Below are positions 35,502 to 44,194 of a DNA stretch of 64,000 nt, one piece after another. The notes below the pieces were generated by a model. The model was not told the DNA's origin. It made no database searches and saw only the letters and a program-made list of their open reading frames with translations. The first letter of the stretch is position 1, and each line of letters begins with the position of its first letter. The translations under genes were made by a program, and so were the position numbers. Source of the DNA: Bosea sp. AS-1 (GTDB lineage: Bacteria; Pseudomonadota; Alphaproteobacteria; Rhizobiales; Beijerinckiaceae); NCBI RefSeq assembly GCF_002220095.1, contig NZ_CP022372.1:3692501-3756500 (forward strand), read 5' to 3'.

Positions 35502-36475
35502 ATGCGTCTGCTCCAATGCTCTGCATTGACGGCGCCGGGCGGTACCTCGCCCTTTGCCAGCGCCGCGACCTGCGCGACTGTGTCGAAAGCCTGCGCCTCG
35601 ATGGCGGGCGGCGTCAGCCCGGCGGTGTGCGGCGTAGCGATGACGTTCGGCAGCGCCGCGATCTCGGGCATGGGCATCTGGTCCGTCGCACGGCCGACAT
35701 CCATCGCCGCACCGGCGATACGGCCCTCCTTCAGGGCCGCGACGAGATCGGCGTCGTTGACGAGGTTGCCGCGCGACAGGTTGAGAAAAACCGCGTCGGG
35801 CCGCATGCGGCGGAAGATGGAGGCATCCATCAGGTTCTCGGTCGCTTCATTGGCGACGACCAGACAGACGACATAGTGCGCTTCGGCGAGGAGCGTATCG
35901 AGGTCGACTTGCGCGAAGCGCTCGTCCGCCACCTTCGCATAGGGATCATGGATCAGCACGCGCATGCCGATCTTGGCGAGGAGATCGGCGAGGCAACGCC
36001 CGATGCTACCGAAGCCGATGATGCCAGCCGTCGAGCCCGCGAGCTGCCGCCCCATGCGGATCTCGGGTTTCTCGCCGGCACGGTAGGCGATGACGGAGCG
36101 CGAAATGCCCCGCGAGAGATCGATCATGTAGCCGAGCGCCATTTCGCTGACGGACTGCATGAAGCCCGGCCCGGCGCGGGTCACGAGCACGCCGGCCTTC
36201 GAGGCCGCGTCGACATCAATGTTGCGGATGTCGACCGCGACCCGCAAAAAGGCTTTCAACTCAGGCAGGTTGGCGAAAACTTGGGCCGGGCCGGCGGTCA
36301 TGCGGTCCGAGACAATGAGATCGATGCCCCGCGCGGCCGCGATCAATCCATCAGGGGTCAGCGGCTCGTCATGCTCATGCAGCCTGACGTCGCCGAGAGC
36401 CCGGAGCGCGGCTAGGGCGCGCTCGCCGTAATATTGCCGCCGCATCGCATTGGCATGGGTGAGCAGGATGTTCAT
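35498..36475 (-). CDS. D-isomer-specific 2-hydroxyacid dehydrogenase
   Basis: A 325-residue NAD-dependent dehydrogenase. The nucleotide-binding loop is GSTAGIIGFGSIGRCLADLLAKIG, followed by the catalytic-domain segment RPDAVFLNLSRGNLVNDADLVAALKEGRIAGAAMDVG and the histidine loop NVIATPHTAGLTPPA. It would oxidise or reduce a D-2-hydroxyacid, for example a lactone-derived or tartrate-like acid. Its end overlaps the amidohydrolase start by four bases, so they are translationally coupled. Upstream, 153 bp separate it from the solute-binding protein gene. Confidence 0.9.
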   Translation of the reverse strand: MNILLTHANAMRRQYYGERALAALRALGDVRLHEHDEPLTPDGLIAAARGIDLIVSDRMTAGPAQVFANLPELKAFLRVAVDIRNIDVDAASKAGVLVTRAGPGFMQSVSEMALGYMIDLSRGISRSVIAYRAGEKPEIRMGRQLAGSTAGIIGFGSIGRCLADLLAKIGMRVLIHDPYAKVADERFAQVDLDTLLAEAHYVVCLVVANEATENLMDASIFRRMRPDAVFLNLSRGNLVNDADLVAALKEGRIAGAAMDVGRATDQMPMPEIAALPNVIATPHTAGLTPPAIEAQAFDTVAQVAALAKGEVPPGAVNAEHWSRRI

Positions 36476-36530
36476 GGTCCCTCATTCGCGGATGGTCCGG
36501 AGGGCCTTGAGAGCACACGGACCGTGCCCC

Positions 36531-36545
36531 CTCCCGTATCGGGAG
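36531..36545. terminator. Stem-loop between binding-protein and dehydrogenase genes
   Basis: CTCCCG-TAT-CGGGAG is a perfect 6-bp stem with a 3-base loop in the 153-bp gap between the ABC binding-protein gene and the dehydrogenase gene. It might attenuate read-through of the long minus-strand transcript. There is no T-run. Confidence 0.3.
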
Positions 36546-36628
36546 AGGGATGATGGCGAGACGTCCCCTCGCCCTTGCAGGCGAGAAAAGACGGCAATGG
36601 CAGCGCCAGGCCGCGGAGCGCCTCGCGC

Positions 36629-38248
36629 CTAGGCCGGCTTCACATCCGCCATGTCGAGCTGCCAGCCCGAGGCCGTCAGGGGCAGCTTGGCAAGGGTGTC
36701 GCGCACCGCGATCTGGTAGATCGGCTGGAAAAGGACGAAGTAGACCGCCTCGTCCACCACCTTCTTCTGGTACTCCACCCAGAGGTCGGAAGCCTTCTTC
36801 AGATCCTCGGTCGCGGCCGCGTCACGCACCAGCTTGTCGGTCTCGGGCGGCACTTTCCAGTGCACGCGCTTGGCCACGCGCTCGACGGTTGCAGCCGCCC
36901 AGAGCAGGTTCTCGACGGCCGGCGGGTTCCAGAAGGTCAGCACGCCACCCTGCGCCTTGTTGCCGGTGTAGGTCGTGCGCAGATTGACTTGGTCCATCGG
37001 GTTCAGCTTCACCTTGATCCCGACGCGGGCGAGGTCGCCCTGGATCTTCTGCCCCAGCGTCTGGTAGGTCACGCCCGCGACCGCCGCGTTGCCATAAGCG
37101 ATCTCGAACTCGAAGCCGTCGGCGAGGCCGGCCTTCTGGAGAAGCTGCTTCGCCTTGTCGAGATCCTCCTTGTAGCGGATCTGCTCGGCGATCTGCTCGG
37201 TCGAACCGTTGACGCCGATCGGCAGGAAGTTGGCCGGGCGCACGGCCGCGCCGCCACACAGGTTCTTGATGATCCCGTCATAGTCGATCGCGCAGCCGAT
37301 CGCCTGGCGTGCTTCCTTGACGCCAAGCGCCTTGTTGAACTCCGGGTTCTCGGTCAACGCCATATAGACGAAGTCGAGGCTGGTCAGGCCTTCCAGCCTC
37401 AGGTCCTTGTCCCCCTTGAGGGTCGCGACCTGCTCGGGGATAAGGTTGAAGGCGATGTCGATGTCGCCGCGGCGGATCGCGAGGAGCTGCGCCGCGCTGT
37501 CCGAGATGTGACGGATGACGACGCGCTCGAAAGGCGGCTTGCCGCGCCAGTAGTTGTCGTTACGCGCGAACTGGATCTGCGCGTTGCGCTCCCAGCGCAC
37601 GAGCTTGTAGGCGCCGGAGCCGGCCGAGTTGTTGTTGAGCCAGGTGGTGGCCTTGTCCTTCGTCTTTGCTTCCGGGCTGGCGTCGCCGCCATGCTCCTTC
37701 AGGAGCTTGCTGTCATAGACCGGGAAGCCGGGTGCCGCGATGATGGTGAGCAGCGGCTGGGTCGGGTCCTTCAGAATGATGTCGACGGTCTTGTCATCGA
37801 CGATGTTGGTGCCTTGCACGTGGCTGATGTACTGCGCGGTCTGGTCGCCGAGATAGAGCACGCGGTCCATCGACCATTTCACGTCTTCGGCCGTCATCGG
37901 GTTGCCGGAGGCGAACTTCACCCCGTCGCGCAGCGTGAAGCGCCAACCCTTCCCATCCGGCGTGCGCGCCCATTTGGTGGCGAGCGACGGCTTGATGTTG
38001 ATGTAGTCGCCGGGGCTCATCGTCACCAGCATGTCGTAGGCGGCGAGCAGCGACATGGGCGGCGTGTACTGCGCCTGGCGGGCCGGATCGAGCGTGATGG
38101 TGTCGGAGATGTCGATACCGATCACCAGCGTCGTCTTCTTGGCCTGCGCATAGACGCGCTCCGGCAAACCCGCAGCGATCGCGGCGCCGCCGACACCGAG
38201 CAGCTTCGCGAGATCGCGGCGGCTCATCCAACCGAGTTTTTCAGTCAT
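36629..38248 (-). CDS. ABC transporter solute-binding protein, family 5 (peptide/opine type)
   Basis: A 539-residue periplasmic binding protein of the DppA/OppA family. The N-terminus MTEKLGWMSRRDLAKLLGVGGAAIAAGLP is a twin-arginine (SRRDLAK) signal, so it is exported folded by Tat. The mature part has LVIGIDISDTITLDPARQAQYTPP, the family-5 segment KFASGNPMTAEDVKWSMDRVL and a C-terminal DP-VNLRTTYTGNKAQGG region. It delivers its ligand to the DppBC-like permeases encoded at the other end of this module (41-43 kb). The ligand may be a peptide-like or other oligomeric compound; it is not identifiable from sequence. Confidence 0.92.
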   Translation of the reverse strand: MTEKLGWMSRRDLAKLLGVGGAAIAAGLPERVYAQAKKTTLVIGIDISDTITLDPARQAQYTPPMSLLAAYDMLVTMSPGDYINIKPSLATKWARTPDGKGWRFTLRDGVKFASGNPMTAEDVKWSMDRVLYLGDQTAQYISHVQGTNIVDDKTVDIILKDPTQPLLTIIAAPGFPVYDSKLLKEHGGDASPEAKTKDKATTWLNNNSAGSGAYKLVRWERNAQIQFARNDNYWRGKPPFERVVIRHISDSAAQLLAIRRGDIDIAFNLIPEQVATLKGDKDLRLEGLTSLDFVYMALTENPEFNKALGVKEARQAIGCAIDYDGIIKNLCGGAAVRPANFLPIGVNGSTEQIAEQIRYKEDLDKAKQLLQKAGLADGFEFEIAYGNAAVAGVTYQTLGQKIQGDLARVGIKVKLNPMDQVNLRTTYTGNKAQGGVLTFWNPPAVENLLWAAATVERVAKRVHWKVPPETDKLVRDAAATEDLKKASDLWVEYQKKVVDEAVYFVLFQPIYQIAVRDTLAKLPLTASGWQLDMADVKPA

Positions 38249-38398
38249 CTGCGTTTCCCCTCCCAGGGTGCTCTCGCCGCCGAGGCGGCCGGTTGTCCGC
38301 GTTGTGCGGTTATGTGGTCTGATCGCTCCAGCCGGCCTCCTTCCGTGGGGGCGAGTGGCGAAGCTGTGCCGAATGTCGATGCCGGGCAGTCCGCCCTT

Positions 38399-38872
38399 TC
38401 AGCCCTCCTTCGGTCGAAAGCGCGTGACGAGGAAAGTCTCGCCGGCCTGCACTTCCTCGCCGGTCTGCTTGGTGACGGAGAAATGCAGCGTGAGAATGCC
38501 GCGTCCCTTGCTGGAAACGCGTTTTTCCGCGCAGGTGACGCGCACGCCGATCCGGTCTCCGGCCAGGATCGGCCCCTTGAAGCGCCAGTTCCAGCCGAGC
38601 GAAGCGACGCCCATGATGCGGACAGCGGATCGGTTCTTCAGTCCGTCCGCCATCGAGAGGCCGAGCAACCCATGCGCAATGCGGCCCGGAAACCCCTGCT
38701 CGCGGGCAAACTCATCGTCCATATGGACGTCGAAGAGATCCCCCGACAGGCCGGCGAAGCCGACGATGTGGCTTTCGGTCACGACGATCTTGCCGGTCTC
38801 GTAGGTGTCGCCGGGCTCGACGTCCTCGTACCAGTATTCGCCTGCGGGCAATGTCCGCCCAGTACCGCTCAT
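38399..38872 (-). CDS. MaoC-family dehydratase (second of a pair)
   Basis: A 157-residue hotdog-fold protein with the hydratase-2 pattern HIVGFAGLSGDLFDVHMDDEFAREQGFPGRIAHGLLGLSM, in which the Asp and His of the catalytic motif (D...H) are present. Such enzymes hydrate or dehydrate enoyl-CoA esters. Its start overlaps the stop of the first MaoC gene by four bases, so the two are coupled and could form a heterodimer, but each has its own active-site motif. Confidence 0.88.
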   Translation of the reverse strand: MSGTGRTLPAGEYWYEDVEPGDTYETGKIVVTESHIVGFAGLSGDLFDVHMDDEFAREQGFPGRIAHGLLGLSMADGLKNRSAVRIMGVASLGWNWRFKGPILAGDRIGVRVTCAEKRVSSKGRGILTLHFSVTKQTGEEVQAGETFLVTRFRPKEG

Positions 38873-39312
38873 GCGCTCTCCTCCGGCGGCAGCCAGCGCA
38901 TCACATGCGTGCCGACAAGGCAGGGCTCGCCATGCTGGTTGACGACCTCGACCTTCGAGAGGCTGCGCCCTTTCTCCGCGTCGATACTCTCGATCTCGTA
39001 GCTGGCGGTCAGCGTGTCATCGATGAAGACGGGTTTCAGGAAGCGGATCCTGTCGTAACCCAGCGAGACGGAGACGCCCTTGGCACCGCGCTCCACGGCC
39101 CTCCGCGAGATCATCGAGGCGGTGGTCGAGAGCAATCCCATGACGAGCGCGCCATGCGCGATGCGCCTGCCGAAGCGGCTGCGCGCCGCATAGGCCTCGT
39201 CGACATGGATGGGATCGTGGTCTCCCGTGATCTCCGAGAAGGCGAGGAGATCGGCTTCGCGGATCGTCTTGCGGAATTCGGCCCGCTCGCCGATGGCGAC
39301 GTGAAGCTTCAT
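38869..39312 (-). CDS. MaoC-family dehydratase (first of a pair)
   Basis: A 147-residue hotdog protein. The R-hydratase signature FSEITGDHDPIHVDEAYAARSRFGRRIAHGALVMGLLSTTASM is complete, with catalytic Asp and His. The ATG 39312 is used; upstream in-frame starts would run into the CoA-transferase gene and give non-family sequence. It is located 52 bases after the CoA-transferase gene on the same strand, which suggests hydration or dehydration of the CoA ester made by that enzyme. Confidence 0.9.
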   Translation of the reverse strand: MKLHVAIGERAEFRKTIREADLLAFSEITGDHDPIHVDEAYAARSRFGRRIAHGALVMGLLSTTASMISRRAVERGAKGVSVSLGYDRIRFLKPVFIDDTLTASYEIESIDAEKGRSLSKVEVVNQHGEPCLVGTHVMRWLPPEESA

Positions 39313-39364
39313 GCCCCGCCCCGCGCTTGGACGAAGCCGGCCGGCGCCGCTTGCGTCGACACGC

Positions 39365-40975
39365 TCATTGCGCTGCCATCCGGCTGGCCTCGGCGAGGCG
39401 CTGCGGAAGCGGCCGACGGTTCTTGCCGGCAAGGACCGCATCGAGCCCGATGCGCTCGGGCCTGAACAGCGTCGCATCCATCTGCTTGAGGTCCTTGGCG
39501 ATCTTCGGCCTGAAGCCCATCCGGCCGAGCACGTCGCGCTCGAGATCGGCACCCGGCGCGATTTCGATCAGCGTCACGCCATCGCCCGTCAACGCGAACA
39601 CCGCCCGCTCGGTGACATAGAGCGTGCGCTGGCCGCGCCTCGCACCATAGGGGCCGCTATAGGTGATCTGCTCGACCCGTTTCGCAAACTTCTGGTGAGG
39701 TCCATCCTTCAGAATGCCGAGCTTGCCACCGGAGAAGTCGAATTCGGTCTTGCCGGCGGTGAAGGTCGCCGAGAAGACGACCGTCCTCGCGTTCTGGCTG
39801 ATATTGATGAAACCGCCCGGCCCGACGATGCGCCCGCCGAAGCGGCTGACATTGGCGTTGCCCTCCTCGTCCACCTCGGCGAAGGAGAGGAAGGCGAGAT
39901 CGAGCCCGCCACCATCATAAAAATCGAACTGATAAGGCTGGTCGATCATCGCCTGGAAGTTGCGCGCGGCGCCCGCCTCGTTGCCTGAGGCCGGCGCGCC
40001 ACCGATCAGGCCCTGCTCGTTGGTGAGACAGACTTCGTCGAGCACCCCTTCCTCAGCCGCGACATTGGCGATGCCAGTCGAGATGCCCGAGCCGAGATTG
40101 CAGATGGCACCAGGGAACAGCTCCATGGCGGCGCGGCGCGCGATGATCTTGCGCGGATCGAAGGGCAGCACCGGGATGTCGAACAGCGGCATCTTCAACT
40201 CGCCTGCATAGGAAGGCGAGTATTCAGTGATGTAGGTCTGCCGCTGCTTCGGCTCGACCACCACAAGGTCGACGAGGATGCCGGGGATCTTCACCTGCTT
40301 CGCCGGCAGCGTGCCGCGCTGGGCGAGCCGCTTCACCTGCACGATGACGAGCCCGCCGCAGCGCTTCGTCGCCTGCGCCTCCGAGATCATCTCGCCGTAG
40401 ATCGCCTCCTGCTCCATCGTGACATTGCCGTCCTCGTCGGCCGTGGTGCCGCGCAGGAAGCAGACATCGATCTTGAAGCTCTTGAAGAAGAGGTATTCCT
40501 CACCCTTGAAATCGATCAGCTCGACAACGCCCTCGGGCGCCGACCGGCTCTGCCGCCCGCCGCCATGACGCGGATCGACGAAGGTGTGCAGACCGGTCTT
40601 GGTGATCAGCCCGGGCCGGCCGGCCGCGATCTCGCGCATGAGCTGGGACAGGGCCCCCTGCGGCAAGGTGTAGCCCTCGATCTTGTCGGCGAGCGCCATG
40701 TCCGAAATCTTCGGCGAGTTGACGAAGGTGCCGCCGATCGCACGTTTCAGCAGCCCCTCATGGGCGAAATGCCCCATGCCGAGATCGCCGCCGTCGCCAA
40801 GTCCGACCGGATGCACCGCACTGATGCCGCGCGGCGCCCCTTCGGCAAGGAAGCGCCTCTCCACCGCTGCCATCAGCGCGTCCGGCACGGCGTGGCCGCC
40901 GCCCGACCCGCCGATCACGATCGTGTCCCCATCCCGGATATGGCTGGCGGCCTCGTCGGCAGTGGTCACTCGCAC
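39365..40975 (-). CDS. Acyl-CoA:acid CoA-transferase (YdiF/propionate CoA-transferase type)
   Basis: A 536-residue family I CoA-transferase with alpha- and beta-type halves fused in one chain. The first half has the TIVIGGSGGGHAVPDALMAAVERRF loop and the second half has NLGSGISTGIANVAAEEGVLDEVCLTNEQGLIGGAPASG, in which the Glu of TNEQG is the catalytic glutamate that forms the CoA thioester. The GTG start at 40975 follows GGGAGGA by five bases. It would activate an imported organic acid to its CoA ester, matching the MaoC and enoyl-CoA hydratase genes around it. The acid itself is unknown. Confidence 0.92.
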   Translation of the reverse strand: MRVTTADEAASHIRDGDTIVIGGSGGGHAVPDALMAAVERRFLAEGAPRGISAVHPVGLGDGGDLGMGHFAHEGLLKRAIGGTFVNSPKISDMALADKIEGYTLPQGALSQLMREIAAGRPGLITKTGLHTFVDPRHGGGRQSRSAPEGVVELIDFKGEEYLFFKSFKIDVCFLRGTTADEDGNVTMEQEAIYGEMISEAQATKRCGGLVIVQVKRLAQRGTLPAKQVKIPGILVDLVVVEPKQRQTYITEYSPSYAGELKMPLFDIPVLPFDPRKIIARRAAMELFPGAICNLGSGISTGIANVAAEEGVLDEVCLTNEQGLIGGAPASGNEAGAARNFQAMIDQPYQFDFYDGGGLDLAFLSFAEVDEEGNANVSRFGGRIVGPGGFINISQNARTVVFSATFTAGKTEFDFSGGKLGILKDGPHQKFAKRVEQITYSGPYGARRGQRTLYVTERAVFALTGDGVTLIEIAPGADLERDVLGRMGFRPKIAKDLKQMDATLFRPERIGLDAVLAGKNRRPLPQRLAEASRMAAQ

Positions 40976-41018
40976 GGGGGTCCTCCCGGGTTTTCGTCCA
41001 GTCAGCAGATAAAGCGGC

Positions 41019-41900
41019 TCACCTGTCGCGCGCCTTCGGATCGAGCCAGTCGCGCACGCCGTCGCCGAAGAAGTTGAAGCCGAGCACGATCGTCAGGATG
41101 GCAAGGCCCGGGAATGCCGCGACCCACCATTGCTGGACGAGTTCGCGCCCTTCCGCGACCATCGAGCCCCATTCCGGCGTTGGCGGCACGACGCCGAGGC
41201 CGAGGAAGGAGAGACCCGCGAAGGTGATGATCGCATTGCCGATGTCGAGCGTGACCAGCACGATCAGCGGCCCGACCGAATTCGGGATGATATGGCGGCC
41301 GAGAATGCGGACCGGCGAGCAGCCGATGACGGTCGCGGATTCCACGTATTCCTGGGAACGCTGGACGATCACCAGCGAATGGGCGAGCCGCGCGAATTTA
41401 GGCCACCAGACGACGAGCATGGCGATGATCGTGTTGGTCGTGCCGATGCCGAGCGCCGCCGCGATCGCCAGCGCAAGGATGATCGGCGGGAAGCACATGA
41501 CGAGGTCGGTGAGGCGCATGATCGCTTCCTCGACCCAACCGCGCGCATAGGCCGCCACGCCGCCCAGCAGCGTGCCGATGAGAGCTCCGACGAGGACCAC
41601 GACGAACCCCGTCGTCAGCGAGATCCGCGCGCCGAAGATCAGCCGTGTGAACACGTCGCGCCCGAGCATGTCGGTGCCGAGCCAATGCTGCCAGGACGGC
41701 ACCTTGAGCCGGTTGGCGACATCCACGAAATTGGGATCGTAAGGGCTGAGCAGCGGCGCGAAGATCGCGACCAGTATCCAGGCCAGCACCACGGCCAGAC
41801 CAAAGGCCGCAAGCCCATAACGCTTTCGCCAGAGCTGCATCTTGGTGACGGCCGGCTCCACCGCCGCCGGCGCATGCCCTCGGGCTTCCGCCGCGCTCAA
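41019..41900 (-). CDS. ABC transporter permease, DppC type
   Basis: A 293-residue inner-membrane permease with an N-terminal OppC-type segment (LAAFGLAVVLAWILVAIFAPLLSPYDPNFVDVANRLKVPSWQHWLGTDMLGRDVFTRL) and the EAA coupling loop region YVESATVIGCSPVRILGRHIIPNS. It pairs with the DppB-type permease, whose stop codon overlaps its start by four bases. No dppD/dppF-like ATPase gene is present in this module. Confidence 0.94.
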   Translation of the reverse strand: MSAAEARGHAPAAVEPAVTKMQLWRKRYGLAAFGLAVVLAWILVAIFAPLLSPYDPNFVDVANRLKVPSWQHWLGTDMLGRDVFTRLIFGARISLTTGFVVVLVGALIGTLLGGVAAYARGWVEEAIMRLTDLVMCFPPIILALAIAAALGIGTTNTIIAMLVVWWPKFARLAHSLVIVQRSQEYVESATVIGCSPVRILGRHIIPNSVGPLIVLVTLDIGNAIITFAGLSFLGLGVVPPTPEWGSMVAEGRELVQQWWVAAFPGLAILTIVLGFNFFGDGVRDWLDPKARDR

Positions 41901-42907
41901 CGGGCCACCCGCGGATCGAGCAGCGCGTGACTGACATCGATCAGGAGATTGATCAGCAGGTACACGAAGGCGACGACCAGCGTGATGCCCATGATCGCAG
42001 GAAAATCCAGGGCCGCCGCACTGCGGAAGGTATATCGTCCGAGCCCGGGCCAGGAGAAGATCGTCTCTGTCATCACCGCCCCGGTCAGCAGATTGGCATA
42101 GGCCAGGCCGCCGAGGGTCATGACCGGGATCAGCGCGTTGCGCAGGACATGGCCGATGACCACCCGCGATCCCTTCAAACCCTTCGCACGGGCGGTACGG
42201 ACATAGTCCTGCTGGATGCTCTCAAGCATGCTCGCGCGTGTCGTCCGCGTGATCAGGCCGAGCGTCGCGGCCGCCAGCACGATCGAGGGCAGGACGAGAT
42301 GGGCGGCCGCGTCGCGGAGGGTCGCCCAGTCTCCCGCAATCGTCGCGTCGATCAGCAGCAGACCTGTGACGCTCGGTGGGGGCAGCGCGATCGGATCGAG
42401 GCGGCCGGGACCTGGCGCGATCTCGAGCCCGCCATAGAAGATCGCCAGCACGATGAAGGCGAGCCAGAACGTCGGCGAGGAGACCCCGATCAGCGAGACC
42501 ACGCGGGCCAGGTGATCGACCCAGGTATCGCGCTTCACCGCCGCCATCACGCCGAGCGGGATGCCGACCGCAAGCGACAGCAGGAAGGAGACGGTGGCGA
42601 GCTCCAGCGTCGCCGGCACATATTCGCGGATATCGTCGAGGACAGGCCGCTGCGAGGCGATCGACTGGCCGAGATCCCCCTGCAGCAGCCCCGTCAGGAA
42701 GATCCAGTAGCGATGCCACATCGGCAGGTCGAGCCCGTAGCGCGCCCGCCATTCGGCGACGAATTCCTTGTTCGAAGCCGCGACGTCACCGAGTTGCGCC
42801 AGAACCGGGTCACCCGGCACGGTATTGGCGATGAGGAAGATGACGAGCGTCGCAAGGAGCGCCATGACCACCGTCGTGCCGAGCCGCGAGGTGATGTAGC
42901 GCAGCAT
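41897..42907 (-). CDS. ABC transporter permease, DppB type
   Basis: A 336-residue permease with the DppB N-terminus MLRYITSRLGTTVVMALLATLVIFLIANTVPGDPVLAQLG and the EAA-loop region YVRTARAKGLKGSRVVIGHVLRNALIPVMTLGGL. It is the first gene of the minus-strand module, its promoter lying in the 380-bp AT-rich divergent gap with the enoyl-CoA hydratase gene. With the DppC-type protein it forms the channel for the family-5 binding protein encoded downstream at 36.6-38.2 kb. Confidence 0.94.
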   Translation of the reverse strand: MLRYITSRLGTTVVMALLATLVIFLIANTVPGDPVLAQLGDVAASNKEFVAEWRARYGLDLPMWHRYWIFLTGLLQGDLGQSIASQRPVLDDIREYVPATLELATVSFLLSLAVGIPLGVMAAVKRDTWVDHLARVVSLIGVSSPTFWLAFIVLAIFYGGLEIAPGPGRLDPIALPPPSVTGLLLIDATIAGDWATLRDAAAHLVLPSIVLAAATLGLITRTTRASMLESIQQDYVRTARAKGLKGSRVVIGHVLRNALIPVMTLGGLAYANLLTGAVMTETIFSWPGLGRYTFRSAAALDFPAIMGITLVVAFVYLLINLLIDVSHALLDPRVAR

Positions 42908-43287
42908 GGCTTCAGCCTCGACGCACGATCACTTGTCCCGCGACGGCGCCTGCCCGGTCGCGGCCACGGATGCTGCCTGATCCGACGAGATGCTTTGCTC
43001 CCTGCATTCCCGCTCCCTGAATTTTTTATCGATTCTTCTTTTCGTCTTTTATATCGTTCTACTAGATCGATCTATCTGGCAAATTTTTAGAGCAGTTTGA
43101 TGGACGGCGCAACCGTCGACCGACCATCCCGCGGCGGGAAAAGGACCGTTCGGGCGCCCCGCGCCGATGAGTTGAATCTGAAGGCCCGTCGACGGCTCCG
43201 GCTCGCCGGCAGCGAGGCCTCATAGCGTCGGGCGGCGCGGAAATCTGGAAACTTCAGCCAAACGTCGACCATCAGGGAGAACTCGAA
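42908..43287. other. Divergent promoter region with a 12-bp palindrome
   Basis: No gene is supported. The left part (about 43010-43090) is markedly AT-rich against a GC-rich background and contains TAGATCGATCTA (43063-43074), a perfect palindrome. It lies between the dppB-type operon and the divergent enoyl-CoA hydratase, so it is a candidate operator for one of the nearby LacI or IclR regulators. GGGAG precedes the enoyl-CoA hydratase start. Confidence 0.45.
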
Positions 43288-44055
43288 ATGACTGACGAAA
43301 TCCAGGTCGAGCGCGAAGGCGCCGTCGCCGAACTCGTTCTCAACCGCCCCCGCAAACTCAACGCCGTAACGCCGGCCATGGCAGCCGAAATCGAGCGCCT
43401 TGCCCGTGAATTCGACCGTGACGACAGCGTGCACGCCATCCTGCTGCGCGGCGCAGGCGACAAGGCCTTCTGTGCCGGCAGCGATCTCAACGCCCTCGCA
43501 GAGTATGCGACGGCGTGGAAATTCCGCAACCGCATCGAGTATGCGACGGCGATCCGCAACATGCGCAAGCCGGTCGTCGCAGCGCTCCATGGCTGGGTGC
43601 TCGGCGGCGGCGCCGAGATGGCCCTTTCGGCCGACATCCGCATCATGGCGAGAAGCGCGAAGCTCGGCTTTCCGGAGGTGACGCGCGGCTGGGTCGGCGG
43701 TGGCGGCGCCTCGCAGATGCTGCCGCGCCTCATCGGCTATGGCCAGGCGATGAAGTTGCTGCTGAGCGGAGAGCCGATCGATGCCAGCGAGGCTCTTCGG
43801 CTGGGCATCGTCGAGGAGGTGGTGGAGGATGGCGGCGAGGTCGAGCGCGCCCGTGCGCTGTGCCGTCTCTTCGCCAGCTATAGCCCGGTCGCCGTCGAGT
43901 CCGTGAAGGCTGCGGTGCGCATGTCGATGAACGCCACGCTTTCGGCCGGTATCACCTATGAGAACGAGATGAACGTGCTCTGCTTCTCGGCCGGCGACCA
44001 CATGGAAGGCATCAACGCCTTTCGGGAGAAGCGCGAAGCCGCCTTCGAACGTTGA
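43288..44055 (+). CDS. Enoyl-CoA hydratase/isomerase family protein
   Basis: A 255-residue crotonase-fold enzyme, starting MTDEIQVEREGAVAELVLNRPRKLNAVT with the oxyanion-hole segments DKAFCAGSDLNAL and LHGWVLGGGAEMALSADIRIMARSAKLGFPEVTRGWVGGGGASQMLPRLIG. The Glu of LGFPEV aligns with one catalytic acid. The ATG is preceded by GGGAGAACTCGAA. It is divergent from the module-A operon and lies close to a CoA-transferase, so it probably hydrates a related CoA ester. The sugar-related gene that follows is probably a separate unit. Confidence 0.9.
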   Translation: MTDEIQVEREGAVAELVLNRPRKLNAVTPAMAAEIERLAREFDRDDSVHAILLRGAGDKAFCAGSDLNALAEYATAWKFRNRIEYATAIRNMRKPVVAALHGWVLGGGAEMALSADIRIMARSAKLGFPEVTRGWVGGGGASQMLPRLIGYGQAMKLLLSGEPIDASEALRLGIVEEVVEDGGEVERARALCRLFASYSPVAVESVKAAVRMSMNATLSAGITYENEMNVLCFSAGDHMEGINAFREKREAAFER

Positions 44056-44194
44056 CACTTCGGTGGAAGGCGCGGACGTCGTCCGGTCCCGAGGCCACAA
44101 AATCGCTGGCCTGCCCCGGCACCAATTCGCGTGTGCCGGCCGCAATCCTGAGCCATTGTGGATGCTTCGAGAGCAGCGTTTCGGGGGAAGATCC

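Noticed and set aside
36575..39001. An 808-codon plus-strand frame
   Set aside because: It runs antisense to both the binding protein and a MaoC gene, which have full family motifs; no motif is seen in the long frame.
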